From Lineus longissimus (taxonomy: Eukaryota; Nemertea; Pilidiophora; Heteronemertea; Lineidae), in assembly GCF_910592395.1 (NCBI RefSeq), contig NC_088315.1, positions 19,818,219 through 19,882,218 of the forward strand: a stretch of 64,000 nucleotides of DNA, in the 5' to 3' direction. This document shows positions 34,071-47,164 of this stretch, piece by piece; within the stretch, counting starts at the first letter, position 1, and each line of letters begins with the position of its first letter. The notes below the pieces were generated by a model. That model did not search any database. It was not told where the DNA came from and worked only from the letters and a program-made list of their open reading frames with translations. A program made the translations under genes and the position numbers.

Positions 34071-37000
34071 GCGAGCTAGCTTTAGTTAGTGTGTCCTTTT
34101 TACCTGTTGTAAGAGAACAATGCTGCAATTGAAATATTACAGAAATAGTTAGGATCCAGAAGAACAGAAACCTTAACTTGCCGATCGACTTTCCTTAGTA
34201 CGTGAAGCTAGAGCAATTAAACAGAAAGATAACCACTGTTCAACCCATGAACCAGGGAGTTGATAGCCTATAATGCACCTCCCTAGTTTATTAACAAGTG
34301 TAACTTCGTTCAGCGCTGAGGAAATGTATATGACTTTTAGACATCGTAAATGGGAAAGAAACTGCCTGGCAGGTGTCTTCCGCATGGAGAGCTAAGCGTA
34401 GGAAACGCTTCGATTGGTAAGCAACTGATACTGGACCGAGTGGTACAAGGCACAAATATAGTCCAAGTGCCAGTGGTATTGACTCTTCATCCCAGTCATA
34501 GTTCATGTAGTTCCCGTCGCATCGTCTCCAAAACGTGACTTCTAAATGTATACATAATACGTCACTACATAATCTAGTGTTGAAAACCACATCTCAAAAA
34601 CAGCGTGAAAAGTCGGAGACTTACTTTTTTCAAAAACGACATCCAAAATAATAATATAATCTGAGAAGTATCAGCATGATGAGCACCATGTTTTGATGAC
34701 ATAACATAGTTCCACCACCCTCGATCCGTCGATGGCCATCGTCCTCTATCAGAATAGAGTAAAAAATAGGATTCACCGCACACCTGCAAACTCTGGTAAA
34801 AATTACCTAACACCATCTTTAGTGTACTCACCTTATATCATAACATGTCACTCATATCCTAAAAGCACTTGTCCGTGATTATGAATGTACAGTCCCACTT
34901 CCCAAGTCCTTGGAATACATGTTAGTCCTCCGGGAACTGTAAATGAACTGAATAAAAATCCGGCTCAACATGCTCGCCGTGTCGGGAAACGACAATACAA
35001 TGGGCAGTGCGTTCTTGACATGTTCCAATGAATGGGTGATCAGGTGGAAGACATGCTGTGGTGTTTACTTGTGGACAAGTCAGTTGGAAATCTCACCCGA
35101 ATTCGGGCAAGGCCTCTGCAGATTACCTTCGGATCGGGGTAACCCCGATGCATGCTATGACATTGACAATATGGCATGTACAGCGGAACCTCCCTTGGAG
35201 GACAGTGCTATTTTAAGGACAAATTTTATTAAACAAAACCAATACCATTGTTCTTAAAAATGCAATTTGGTTGCTTTCGATGATGATCATAAATGCTTTG
35301 CCAATTTCGCGGTTTTATGAATACCACAATATCTCAATATTTCAAATGTCTATGGTGGTTTGCTGTCACTCAGGACTATATTCTTAAATGTTGAATGAAT
35401 GCCTGCGGCCATTGCATACATAATCGGCCTACACATAGACTCAAGTACTTCCTTCATATTTTGTTTATTAACGCTTTAGGCCGCAATTATATAGAATTCA
35501 CGTTTTCACATTTAACGTGTCACTGTTCACTTTTCATGCGTGAGACGAAGAACGAACAAGTCATGTCCAAAGAGCGGGCTACATACGATTCACGAGGTCA
35601 CCGTTCACCTTCACGTCGTATTCTCAAGCCTTAGTCAGCTAACTCGTGACAAGTGAAACATGACAAGTTACAGCGTGAATCCTACACAACCCTGACCTTC
35701 TACGCCAATATCTTGGCCATGCCCACTCCTAACTCAGTTCAGCGTTGATTGCCCATGGCAGAGCGAAACTCGCTGAAGTGGTAGGACTTCAGCAATTCGA
35801 ACATAGCATGTTGAAACGCCTTGGATTTAATAGTAGTGTACTGTGTGCACACAATTTGGAGATATCATACAGGGTCGTTCTAGTGCACTGAATCGTATCA
35901 AGTCCACTAATTGCCGTCATTAGGGGCCATTGAAGTCTAACAATCAGTTGATGGACACATTGACAGTAAGAAAAGCCATACAAAATGGACATGTTTCAAA
36001 CTACATATGGATTTGTTTTCAATCGAGCCACACCAAGAGCGAGATGTTATTCTCCAGACAGCCTAATCTTCTAGTTGACGTAACGTAATATCTTAGAACC
36101 ATTATCTTCCAATCTTTAAAACACCAAATCGTCCACTTCAGGTAACAGGTTTCTTAACACTGGACCAGTGTCACTGCGAATTTACTCAGTTTATTTATAC
36201 ATTTGAATCTATTTTCTACTGAATGTTGTACACGTGGGCCTGCCAAAGTAGTCTGGAATAAATGTTGTTTAAGTTGTGGCAGGAGACGCTCCTTGAGGCC
36301 CGAGTGTCCACCTGAAGTGTCTCCGCCGTGTGTGTCCATTCTTTCTCGAGACAGATTAACGGCCGTCAAGGGGAACAGGAAACGAAAGCCATCATGTGGG
36401 TTTGTCCATGAATGGAGGGGGGGGGGGGGCGTGGATTAGGTTGAGGCGATGTACCTCGTGTTTTAGCGTAGCGAAAATTAGAAGCTTCACCGTTTTCCTG
36501 GCTTTCACCTATTGCCGCTGACTAGCCCTTGGTTAAAAGCGGAGCACAAAATCATAAGCCTCTCTCTCAAAGTTCTAAGCAGTGCCTCTCCTTTAAGACT
36601 CCATCACAGGTCATGTCCTTCCTATTCCTCCGAATCCGTGCCCTTTCAAATATTCCAACCAAAAGACTTTCGTGGCCAACACTAGGCCTAGATTCAGACC
36701 TCGTTGAGAGAGCAATACTTTTTGTCGTTTAAGTTTCGGTTATGAGTAGTTTTCCTTTTAGGTCAATGCCTGTTATGTACTACCACTCATGCCACTTGCA
36801 CTTGACAAAGTTACAAGAGGGAGTTTTGAGACTGTTTTCAGTGAACTTCTCGCTTCCTATACAGTCCCAGGACTAAGTGTAGCTTGGGATCTCCGCGAGC
36901 CCACTCGTGGCCATGTAAGTTAGTGCCCTCGATCCATTCATAACAAACCATGTTAAAAACCGTCTTTATTTGACTATCCTCGTGTATATGTTTGCTGTGA

Positions 37001-39843
37001 GGATCAGTAAAGTGAGCTTCCGTATTGACTATTTGGCAGTTTGCTGATACCTTACCTTAGCCTCAATTTCTACGAATGAATGCTAGATACCATGTTAGAA
37101 AGTGTGACAGCTATATGGCAAGGTCTTAGTTGAAGACACCAATGTTGTTGAAATTTGCCGGAATTACGGGTACAACAAGGATTACATTTTAGCAAAAAGA
37201 AGGTTGTTTGTTTGAGTAAATCTATCCCGCTAGTGAAGTCCTCGCTCGATTTTCAATCATCTGTTTCAAACATTGTTTTACAGGATTTTGTAAGAATCGA
37301 AAAAAATCGAAATCGTATAAGAATTTTGGCAAAGCTTTCGACCAGGGTTATGACGTCGCCATATCGATTATATACACTGTACCGTGGTTTCCTGGGTTGG
37401 CCGCTCTTTGGCGACGACAATAAGGTTATCAAGGGACTAGAGGGTAATTTCTTGCCTTTCTTCTCGAAGGCCTTAATTAAAGCTAATTCCTTTACAATTA
37501 GTGCATACGGTGAAAGCTTATTGAATCAGGGTGGGATCAAAATAACAAAATGAAAAACAGCAACTAAAGAATTGTTCTGGCCTATTTAGTAACAGTTGAA
37601 CTCATGTCTAAGATAACTTAAATGGTTAGAAAGGCCCACGGATTCAAAAAATCCAAGGCCTAATCTGCGGCTCCATTCATGCTGGGTTAGCTCTGCACGT
37701 TTTACACTTTACACAGACAATCAACGATAATCTCATCCAGATCAAATTATTATTCATTAAATGAGAAAAAGTACAAAAATCGGTTTATTATTTGATCAAT
37801 CCTCACAGACCAACTGCCGATGGAATTCTAATCTGTCAGTCAACTATTGGCTTTAAATAGAATTACAGAATAATATGTCGTGAAAACGATTATTGATATG
37901 TATTATATTTTTCATAAATAATGTAGTGCTGAGCGTCGCGCAATAGGAATTTTAATCTTTCTGACCAAGAAAGGATTTTCCCACGATACTTGTTAATCGA
38001 CTTCCGTAGGTGGGCCTCATTCACGTTTCCGTAGGTGGGCCTCATTCACGTGGGCCTCTTTCCGTCTCTGCCAACACATACTTCCATTGCTAAATATTGG
38101 GGTGCAGGTGAGCATGTACAGCCCCCCCCCCCCCGTCTGAGGAGATCAACTTCTGAAAGGAATACCTCAAATTACGTCCATGACGGTTGGTCAGTCTAAA
38201 TCCCAGGCGATAGGCCGACGTAACTAGTATGACATCTGGCTACTTACACAAATCTGAAACTCCGGCCGCTCACGTTATGCTGACGGAAATTATGTTTATT
38301 ACAAACCCAATTCCTTACGCAAGGTTGGATTGAAGCTGTGCGTTCATAGAATCATCGACCAGCCAAATATCACGAGATCCCGCGAGAAGGTGCGTCGTTT
38401 TACCAGGCTGTGACAGTGTCTGCTCTTTCTCCCAACCCCGCGAGGAAAGTTTGTTAATAGAAGTATTGTAGAGAGTGACAAGCCAGCGGCTGTATCTGAA
38501 TGGAGTTGTTGCCTTTTTGCCACTGTCTCAGTTATAAGACATTCTAATGCCAAAAGAAACTGTGACTTTCCAATGACTTAGACCGTTGCTAACAGAAAAC
38601 GACTCTTCGTTACGCTGCTGGCAGAAATGCACGAGGTTTGCTGTGACAGCAGTTTTTCAAGGAGATTAAGATTACGATTGCAGTTATTAAAATAAACAAT
38701 AATATACAGAAATAGTTTCCTCTTTTATTCTCAGTGCAAACAAACTGTACAAATGAGTTGCGAGATCAGTTAATTACACTTCCTTTCATAACTCATATCA
38801 AAAAGGAGTATTTCTTTTCTGGGAGCAAATGTTATTCGGAAAATGTAGTGTTTTTTGTTTTTATATTTCAGTGTCTATTGAACGTATTTCGTTGGCGAAA
38901 AGGCATTCGAACGATTAATTGACAGTTGTGACCTTGAGATTCATACTTTTTAGCTGATTGCGTGTGAGGACCCGCCAGCGCTGAAGAGCCACGATGCAAA
39001 TAGTTCAGCTGACATCAACACAACAAGATGTGCTAATAGGCGCAGGTGATGTTGTAGAACGCCTTGTAAATGTCACTCTTGTTTAACGAATGGCTGCATC
39101 AACTCTGAAAGTTACTCTCGACTGATGAGATCTGACTTGCATAAAACTTTAACATGAAGTGTCCGGATAAACTGTTCGTGTGAAACGTTCATTTGGACTT
39201 GTGAGGCGCGTCTCAACACCAGGTGAGCCTTGGCGGTTCCCAAGGCAGTCTCCAATGAGACCAATGGCCTTCCCCGTCTAGTTCTGGACTGAGCGCCTTC
39301 TGCGGATGGAGCGGACTACTCGGGCTAGAGCACTTCGCTTACCTGGAACGACAACAACAACTCTCATAACAAATATGACAGAGTTTTATGCACATGCCAC
39401 TCGTCTGTAAGTGATGCTACACATTAAAGTGAAGGTGACGTCACGATTTTTTTGGTTGACATCACTTGTAATACTCTCTTGTCATATCTTCGCTTATAAT
39501 ATCTCCGTTATTATCCATCACACGGCCATGATCGCCGTGTCAAAACGATACTGCTTGTCAAACCTTACACATGGAGGAGTGCACAGAGCAAGTAGTTGTC
39601 TAATTGCGCCACCAATTAAGTTGACTCGAAACGAACGAAAAATGCTTCTTTCAATTGCTTGAGCTACGTGAACTGTAGGATTGAATATCTGCTTCACAGG
39701 AACTGTAACAGCAATGTATAAATCTGAGCAGTTAGGCTATGCCATCACTCTGGCAAACTATTTCAATGAGAAGCAAATGCTTTTACATCGTTTTGATCTG
39801 GATTAAACGAAGCCCGCCAAAGGCAAAGCACCGTTAGCACAGG
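34071..39843. other. upstream region of the ABTB2-like gene; no recognised exon
   Basis: Should contain the 5' UTR and promoter of the ABTB2-like gene, but no clear TATA box or CpG-rich block stands out. Small items: a G run at 36417-36430, a 24-bp tandem duplication at 38005-38055 (CCGTAGGTGGGCCTCATTCA), a C run at 38121-38133, and a family F repeat at 38330. A 132-codon frame at 37155-37553 has no recognisable domain. Confidence 0.5.
38330..38412 (+). repeat. dispersed repeat family F, copy 1
   Basis: CAGCCAAATATCACGAGATC, CGCGAGAAGGTGCGTCG and TTTTACCAGGCTG match 63259-63322. Confidence 0.6.
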
Positions 39844-39849
39844 TTTATT
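39844..39849 (-). terminator. candidate poly(A) signal of the peptide-precursor gene
   Basis: AATAAA on the minus strand, 323 bases beyond the stop codon at 40173. Confidence 0.45.
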
Positions 39850-40172
39850 GGCCTCATCAAAGATCCTTTTTAAGACGCAACCAGCCCTAGGAGACGAGCA
39901 CGCATATCTGCGGCTAAACAAGGCTCATCCCCGGCGTTGAATTCTTGCCGTGTTAATTCCATCATCACCTAATTCGCACCCTGTGCTCATTATCTTAACT
40001 TTCTCAGGAGACACTGAAAGGCGGTACAGTTCAGTCATTTGGCCTGGAGATAAAAAGAAGTGGCTGCGAAAACTCGAGAGGCGCTTTGCTGATTTTGTGA
40101 GATTGGAAAACTGTCGCAAGAAAATGTTGGCCAGAGAGGCCTGGTTGGCTCAAAGGCAGCTTCGAACTGTCA

Positions 40173-40231
40173 TTAGTTCGTCGAAGTTGTGACATGTATC
40201 GGTTTCCAGCGAAAAATACGCGACTGCCTAC
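40173..40231 (-). CDS. peptide-precursor terminal exon
   Basis: A strong polypyrimidine acceptor (CCTGCTTCTTCTATGTCCAG) in phase 1 completes the Gly codon. The exon reads GRQSRIFRWKPIHVTTSTN, stop TAA. A basic residue directly after Pro-Gly is what an amidated peptide needs, which supports this choice of exon. Confidence 0.55.
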
Positions 40232-43200
40232 CTGGACATAGAAGAAGCAGGCACATGACTGTCTTTTAGTCAGGGGCATAAAAACAAAGGGAAAAAAAAC
40301 ATGGAGCTGACACGACTTGCATAGAAGGATTGTGTTGTTATAGTCGGCATGAGGTAAGCCGATATTGTTATCCACTGTTGCCATGGGGCGTGAAACATCT
40401 TCCAGTCTGACATCGGGATAGGTACCATTATAGCCCCTTGTTGGTGAGGGTAGTGTGGCTTTTTCTGGCACGAGAATTCGATATCACCGAGACCGAGGAT
40501 GATATCGAGAGAGAGAGAGAAAAAAACACCCCCTCAACAAGGGTTAATTTCTTATTATACACTGTGCTGATTTGGCTACCTTGGAGCGCAAACGAACGAC
40601 TTATCGCTCCGACCTGCGACAATTGTGGCTGTGATGAGCGCTTTAAGATCGCTCATGAGCGGGTAAACCGGTGTGACAGCGGATATAGTCCCCCTGGAGT
40701 CATAGTCCGGTAGCATTGTATTTGACCAATTAAGCAGCATGATCTATTGTACCGCTAACCCTAACCAAAACATTTAGCAATGCGGGCTATTGTTACACGG
40801 ACTATCAGCCCTAGGACTGCTATCCCTTGCACACCGGTAATGCTGGCTTTGATATTGATCGTAAGTGGCGGCGGGCGATTATCGATTCGTTGCCGCAGGC
40901 ACCCGCGATGACAACTACAAACGAGAATTTTGATCGCCTGCGATCATAATCGCAGGTCGCAGCAACAAAAACCGCTCGATTGCGGGACGCTTTAGATAGA
41001 TAACCTACCTGGTGAACACCATGGGTCATGTAGGCAGTTATCCACGATATCAGCGACCATATTACTGGTGGCTCCCTGGCCCATTTTCTGTGCTATATGG
41101 TTGAAAACACAGGGAAATGAGTTACAGTTGCCCCCTCGCTTCTCAAGGAATCGTCTGAGGCTGTCTGAACTAAAAGACAAACGAGAAAACAAAATTCATG
41201 TGTCGTTAACTGAGCTAATTGGTAAATGTATATGTTTGGGAGAAACTATTTTTGTGTGAACCTTTGTTTTATGTGAAGTAAATATGAGCATCATACTTAT
41301 CACGATAAGAGCATTATTCTTTTACCCTGAAATGATGTTATAAATTGAAAAACTAAGCCCTTTTTCGGTTTGGAATTGGCCCATGTCCAATATCGTAGAA
41401 GGGTTGCAGGAGCTCTTTGATAATACTTTTGTCAATAAGCGTAAAAAGCAGGATGTGGCCGATAATCAAAATAGGTAATGGGTCGCATTTTTGTAATAAA
41501 ACTCGAGCAACAGCCAACCAAAATAAGCAAAATATCGAGTTTAGCTTTTAAATGCCCGATTGTCCGATATTGGTATTTAGTAAGATTACCAAACTATTTG
41601 ATTCAGGTTGGGGAACTTATTTTTTCCGAAGATTTTTAAAATGTCAAATAATTCATGTGGAGAAACCTTGTTTGCCCACTAGCCTACAACTGGTCCAATA
41701 GAGCGTCGGTGCTGTGCCCATCCGGATAAACATTATGATTGGAAACATTCCCATGTGGATGGTGTCCGTGCCGATCTTTCTTTTTTGGCTGGGGATATTT
41801 GGCAAGCCGCTCGCCGAACTATAGCATCATTTTTGTCCTGTTTGGAGAGCTACCTGCCGAACAGCACAGAAAATCAACCCAGTTTGGCAAGCCCGGCATT
41901 ATTGACAAACCACTGGTACTACAACGTCCGTATGGACGCGATCCATATGGGAGATAGTCCCTGATGGTACATGGACCCATTCTGCAATCCTGCCCATGAC
42001 ACGTGTATTGAGGCCGCCCTTGGTTATTGTTTGGATAATAATGTTGGCGATTGTAAAGCGCTTTCATACAGCAGATGATACAATGAAAAAGCTGTATTAC
42101 AACTCACTATCATCATCAATATTATCAAGGCCAGGTTTAGATCGAGATACACGGTAAACACAGGTTTCATGGTCATGAGCCCTTTGTGAAGCCAAATTCG
42201 GCTTGTCCGTATACCGTGTATAAAAAGTAAAGCCATCGCAGGTAAAAATAGTACTTGGTCTGTCGTAGTTCCTAGGAAGCTTGCAAAATCTGCCTAATTA
42301 TAGCTCATATTCCGTCGCTTAGTCATTGAACATTACGACATCATGTTTTTCAAATGTATATACTACTTAGATGTCATTTGAGATAACCTTTGATCCGAGA
42401 ACTATAAATGTTACAGTTGGAATGGGGTGGGTTGGCCAGAGGTTATTTTCCGTCTATTTCGATAATGGTCTTAAAAAATTGAATATCTTGTGCAGTTGTA
42501 CAATAGTTATAGGCTTATTCGTTTATATATGTAAAAGGCATTCCGGATCGAAGAACTTCGAAGGCTCAAGTGCTGTCATGGGGTTCCATTCGGGAACGAA
42601 GCATGGTAGGTCCTGTATTCGTTAGAGCCGTATTAACGAACACCCACATTGAGACAAGACCACAATTGATTTTTTAAGCCTTTTAGCAGTTCAATTGTCA
42701 ATGTTTGACCGCGACGCATCAAATACTGCGTGGGGTTGTGAATCTGAAATTTTGATATGATATTCCGGACAGTCGGGCAAGTAAATGGTGAAAAATAAAC
42801 TGGTACTTGACCACGGAAATTTTTTGATAATCGACAAATTAGACAGACTTTGATATTTCCACTCTTTTCAGCCAACTGGCAGAAAAAACTCAAAACACGC
42901 CCCCTACCCAATTACATGTAGCAAAATTCGAAATTAATTTTTTCATCAAATAATTTCTTTATATCTGTAGACTTGCCACAGCAAATATTTTTTCAATACC
43001 TCTCCAAATATGTACTTGAGAGTTAAAAACATGCACTCGTCCAATTGATAGGCCTCGACCCTCCAACCGGCTATGAATATTCATTAGTGGTCTTGTCTCC
43101 ATTGCCTCAGTGCGTACGGGTGCCGCCATTGAAGTTTTGGGGAAGAATCCCAATTATACCATTTGTTCCCCAGCAGTTTTTCTTATAGGTGTAAGCAAAG

Positions 43201-43477
43201 AAATATATATGTGCAGTAGGGAGCTACTGAAAATGTTCTACCACGTGTCACTCTCTTCGACAGCGTAGCTTTCCGGTTTCCTCCTACCTACATCACAGTC
43301 GTCCAATAATGTATATGGAGCAACCAGTAAGAAACTGCCTCTTTTCAAAAGAGCACATTTGGTATTTTACCTATCTTGCCCGTCATTGTCTACGTCCATA
43401 GTGAGTACCTGTTGTACAAGTAGGAACACTATCATCAGGTAGGCCACCAACCGCGGTAAAAATCGTACACTCATCAT
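40173..43477 (-). CDS. secreted peptide precursor, calcitonin/CGRP-like, three coding exons
   Basis: Coding exons 43371-43477 (107 bp), 41009-41169 (161 bp) and 40173-40231 (59 bp) make 327 bp, a 108-residue protein. Splice phases 2 and 1 match at both junctions. Order: signal peptide (about residues 1-26, hydrophobic core AYLMIVFLLVQQVL); acidic spacer; KR; a 42-residue peptide; Gly amide donor; RQSR; basic tail. The peptide has C-x4-C then VFNHIAQKM, which fits the calcitonin/CGRP pattern C-x4-C-x3-[KRH]-[LI]-A. It ends in Pro followed by Gly-Arg, giving a predicted Pro-amide as in calcitonins. Two more cysteines (NCLHDPWC) near the C-terminus are not usual in the family. It would act as a secreted ligand. 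The secretory-precursor reading is fairly firm; the calcitonin assignment is inference from a short motif. Confidence 0.62.
40667..40838. mobile_element. 172-bp MITE, family C, copy 1
   Basis: Ends ACCGGTGTGACAGCGGATAT and the inverted partner of ACCGGTGTGCAAGGGATAG. TAA flanks both sides. Nearly identical to 47165-47335. It lies in the intron between the last two exons of the peptide-precursor gene. Confidence 0.85.
41009..41169 (-). CDS. peptide-precursor exon: KR site and cysteine-bearing peptide
   Basis: Acceptor TTTGTCTTTTAG, donor GTAGGT, phase 2 in and 1 out. Encodes SDSLRRFLEKR, then GGNCNSFPCVFNHIAQKM, GQGATSNMVADIVDN and CLHDPWCSP. The amide-donor Gly codon is split across the donor. 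Confidence 0.68.
41796..41902 (+). repeat. dispersed repeat family D, copy 2
   Basis: GGCAAGCCGCTCGCCGAACT, TTTTGTCCTGTTTGGAGAGC and GTTTGGCAAGCCCGGCATTA match blocks of 21338-21565. Confidence 0.6.
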
Positions 43478-43512
43478 ATCTTCTTCTTCACGTTTCGGTG
43501 ACAGGCAAAACT
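43371..43512 (-). CDS. peptide-precursor exon: 5' UTR end and signal peptide
   Basis: Acceptor TATTTCAG, donor GTAAAA. The first ATG is at 43475-43477, followed at once by a second. Encodes MMSVRFLPRLVAYLMIVFLL then VQQVLT, then an acidic MDVDNDGQD. Bases 43478-43512 are taken as 5' UTR, although the frame stays open to the acceptor, so an upstream coding exon is not excluded. Confidence 0.6.
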
Positions 43513-46500
43513 CTGAAATATAAAAGTGAAAACAGATGTAAGCAGCATATATTTGTACCGTCCACATACCGGGGCACTACGACATCTAAATCGAAGATAA
43601 GATTTTTGAGGTTTCTGAAGGCAGATAACTGCCTTATCATGTTATTTAAGCGAGCAAGTAAGACCACATGAATTAGTGTTTAGAGTGGAAATACCACTTT
43701 AGTGGATGTCTTGGCTCGGAACACACGAGAACGCAGGGTAGAACTGCTATATTTCGCCCGGCCAAAACCTAATCGGCTAGGCGCCTCGCTCTTGGCCTCG
43801 CCTACATTTTGAGCTCCAACCACGTGCTTTTTGGTGAGACAAAATGCCTCCAGTTCGGTATCAATTCCTTAAACAAAGAGCTAACATAGAGTACACTGAG
43901 ATCAATATTCCCAAAAAAGTGTCATCGTCACCAACATGTTTTACTAATCAATTTCGAATCAGCCTTTGCCCCCGAGATAATCGACCTCGGTATAATCTTG
44001 TCGCATCGTCCGTCCGCCAATAATTAGTCACAAAGGTCCCAATATTCTTTGCAAAGCAGTGATGTTCTTCTTCCTTTGTGTACAGTGCCTTGATAAAAAT
44101 GACTTTGCGCTGCCACCAGTTAATCAGAAAAACACAGATTGGTCAGTGAAAACCCCAAAGGGATTCGACAGCATAAGTATATCAGACTTTACAGTGACGT
44201 GTCATGATCACTGAAACAATGACTTGATATGTTTGAACTTATTGCCTAAAAATGTAAAAAATTTACGAAAATGCGTTTTCAATAATTTAGCCAGTTGTTA
44301 TGATATTTCAATGATATCTAACTCTACGTTCAAAGTTCATACCTCACTATCGAACAAGACGTTGCAGTAGACTGCCGGGCTACCTTCGCCATAAGTATAT
44401 CTGTTTCTCAAACTGACCTTTCCAATCAACGCATGGGTTGGCTAGGGATTTCTCACTAACTGACCAATCCCCAAGCACCCAAAGAAGATTACCCCATCAC
44501 AGAAAAGTGCCAAATACAATGCAAAAATAATGAGTTAGTCAGTAAAGTCCCCAGACCGTTAGATTGGTTTTGGTGACATGGTCCTCTGATATGATACCGA
44601 CTGAAGGGACGCTTATTGGTGAGAAAGTGAATTTGTAGCCTGGGACACACATGTATGAATTAAACATGTGTTGTCGGTTTATTAGCGCAATGGTAAGTTT
44701 GAGCCTCTAACCATACTCTGACACAGTCGAACAGCCTTCAGGTAATTCCCATTGGCCAGTTTCGTGCTTTGCGGCAAGTATCCGAGCCAGTACTTAGACT
44801 CCCGCGTAGCCACTAGATTGTTGTTAACGCGGTTCCTAAACGGCAGCGCGAAAAACCAAGAATAATAGCTATCGATTAACCCGTATTGATACACACAGCC
44901 CATTTATACATTTTTGATAGCACTACAGTCTTGAAAGTGACACCAAGAATGATTTTTGAAATAACTTTTTTGAAATATTTTTAGTCACGAGAAAAGTGTC
45001 CTTCTAACTATGTCAATCAAAAATGTACGTCTCTTCTCTTGTTATTTTTAAATTGAACGCAACATGCAGCCGCCGGGTATCAATTATCAAAGTTTACACT
45101 CATAAGTAAATAAAAACTCATTAAAAACAGCAATTAGTCGAATGAGGCTTGTGTGAGAATCACCAAAAAAACACACCTCGGTGTGAAGATTTAGGGTCGT
45201 AGCATGCGGAGATTGATTTATTCTGTTGGTAATAAGCCAGGAGCTGGGGGAAATGGCCCCAATTTGTGACATCAGTCGGGAGGTTTTTTTTGCGATTGGG
45301 CTGCATTGTTTAAGGGATGGTGTACCAGTTCTTTAACGTATTAGAGTATCGTATCTAAAAACGCGACACTTCGCCAAAATCGTTGACCAAGAATAGCCAT
45401 CGAAAGCAAAACAGTGGCATATTTTCCCAGTTATATCAGGCAGTACAGTACATGTATTTTCATGCATTGTGAGTCTCTCGCGTAATGGGCAACAGATAAC
45501 CCTGTCTTTCACTCCTAACCCACCAGGTAGAGAGGTTCTCCTAGAGCATCGGGTAATACATCATTCCACTGTGCATTGAAAGGCTTCCTGTGTGAGTCGT
45601 CAGTTAATGGGATCCACTGTAGGCCCCACTTTCAACACTCCCCACAGCCGCTAAGGACAACCGAACACGGGATTTCTTGGGTAGAATGATGCACTCCATC
45701 CGGCCCCAAGGCGACCAAGGGAGAGTTTCCATTACAGACAGGACGGAAGCCAGCTCAGGCAAGACAAGATATATATTCATTGTTGTACTGGTGATGCGCT
45801 AATGAGTGACAGGGCGAGTATGTTATGTTAAGTGATATTGCAGCTGGGACCAATTTTTGCCGAATTTGCGAGTATCCGGCCATGTAGTTCGAGAATCGGG
45901 TGCGCGGAAGATGTTTAAGCGAGATCAGAAGATGGCGTCTTCATACCTGATGAAAGTGAGCTAAACTAACAGCTCATTGCCATTGGGCCGCTACCATGGA
46001 GAACTGCCCTCATCACCAACAAAGCCACTCGCCGGCCGACGCGGTTTTTTTATGGGGCTTTAGACCGAGAGTTCTAGTAACCAGCTGGTTACTCTAAGGT
46101 TTAGAGCCTCATTCGCACCCAACCGCGCAAGCGGTAATATATCGAGTGCCACCTTTGGACAGGGCATATTTCTGTTTCTGTTTCTGTAGAATACTCGGCA
46201 GTCCGCAGTGGCAAAAAACATTGGAGGAATCAGACTTCATCAATTGAGGTTCGTCTCTCCAGGCTTGTTTTTCCGCTCCAAATGTAAACCAACAAGAATG
46301 GGATTAGCTGTTCTAACTATTACATCAGCAACGGTATAATCCTCATTGTGGAGTGAGTTATTTCTTGTCAAGTCAACCAAATATCTTTAGCTCTAATGAA
46401 GAATGGGTCTACAAATGACCAGTTAGGATTGCTAATGTAATGTAACGATAACTTGAATATGGAACGCGACTGTTAGAGATAAAGCAATTCATCAACTGGG

Positions 46501-47164
46501 AATGACTAAACTGCCTCATTAGCTAGTCATTCCTCACTTTTCTAAAGTTAACTCAATGTGCCACAATAACAGATCCCGCAATGAAGTTAGTAGAATCCCC
46601 GAAACAGTCTTAAGTGTTAAAAGTAAACTTGGCAGTGAAATGCGATTTCAGTTAAAGTGCCAACTTGTAGACTGGTTTGGTTATTTGTTGGGTTTCCCTG
46701 ACCAGTATGATAATACCCATGCCTGCCACCATGCGCCGCCACTTGTCATATATGTACCTCACCAATGCTGATATTCAATAAATTTTGTTTTTCTCGAGTG
46801 ATGCGAGGCATATTTGGACATATAAAACTTCGGCGACTAACTTGCATAATGACTGCACTTTTTAACCTCATTGTGTAATTCTATTTGAGCCACCAGTAAA
46901 CACATTAAAGACGAACAGCTCACCCATTTAAGCCAAATCGTGTTCTTATAACAGACATGTCACAAACACACTATGAATTATCACAAAATGTTCAAAACAT
47001 GTTATCCGTTTTAAAGTCGCTTGCACTGAAAAGCGATCTTTTTTCCCCCAAACAGTCAAACTACGTTGCCACTATGTAATTCCTTTTTTTCACTTTCACT
47101 TCTCTGGTATTTTTCGGAAGTTTACAGCTTTTATTCAAATACATTTTTTTCACTTATCGTTGGA

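Noticed and set aside
36154-36369. Alternative third exon for the peptide precursor (phase 1 at about 36345)
   Set aside because: It gives no basic residue after Pro-Gly, has a poor polypyrimidine tract, and an AATAAA falls inside the would-be coding part. The exon at 40231 fits better.
37155-37553. 132-codon plus-strand frame
   Set aside because: No recognisable domain, no ATG at its start and no splice context.
40007-40192. Plus-strand terminal exon encoding DKKKWLRKLERRFADFVRLE with acceptor TTTCTCAG
   Set aside because: It overlaps the last exon of the minus-strand peptide gene, no upstream plus-strand exon was found, and the WLRKL text that recalls parathyroid-type hormones is too short to count.
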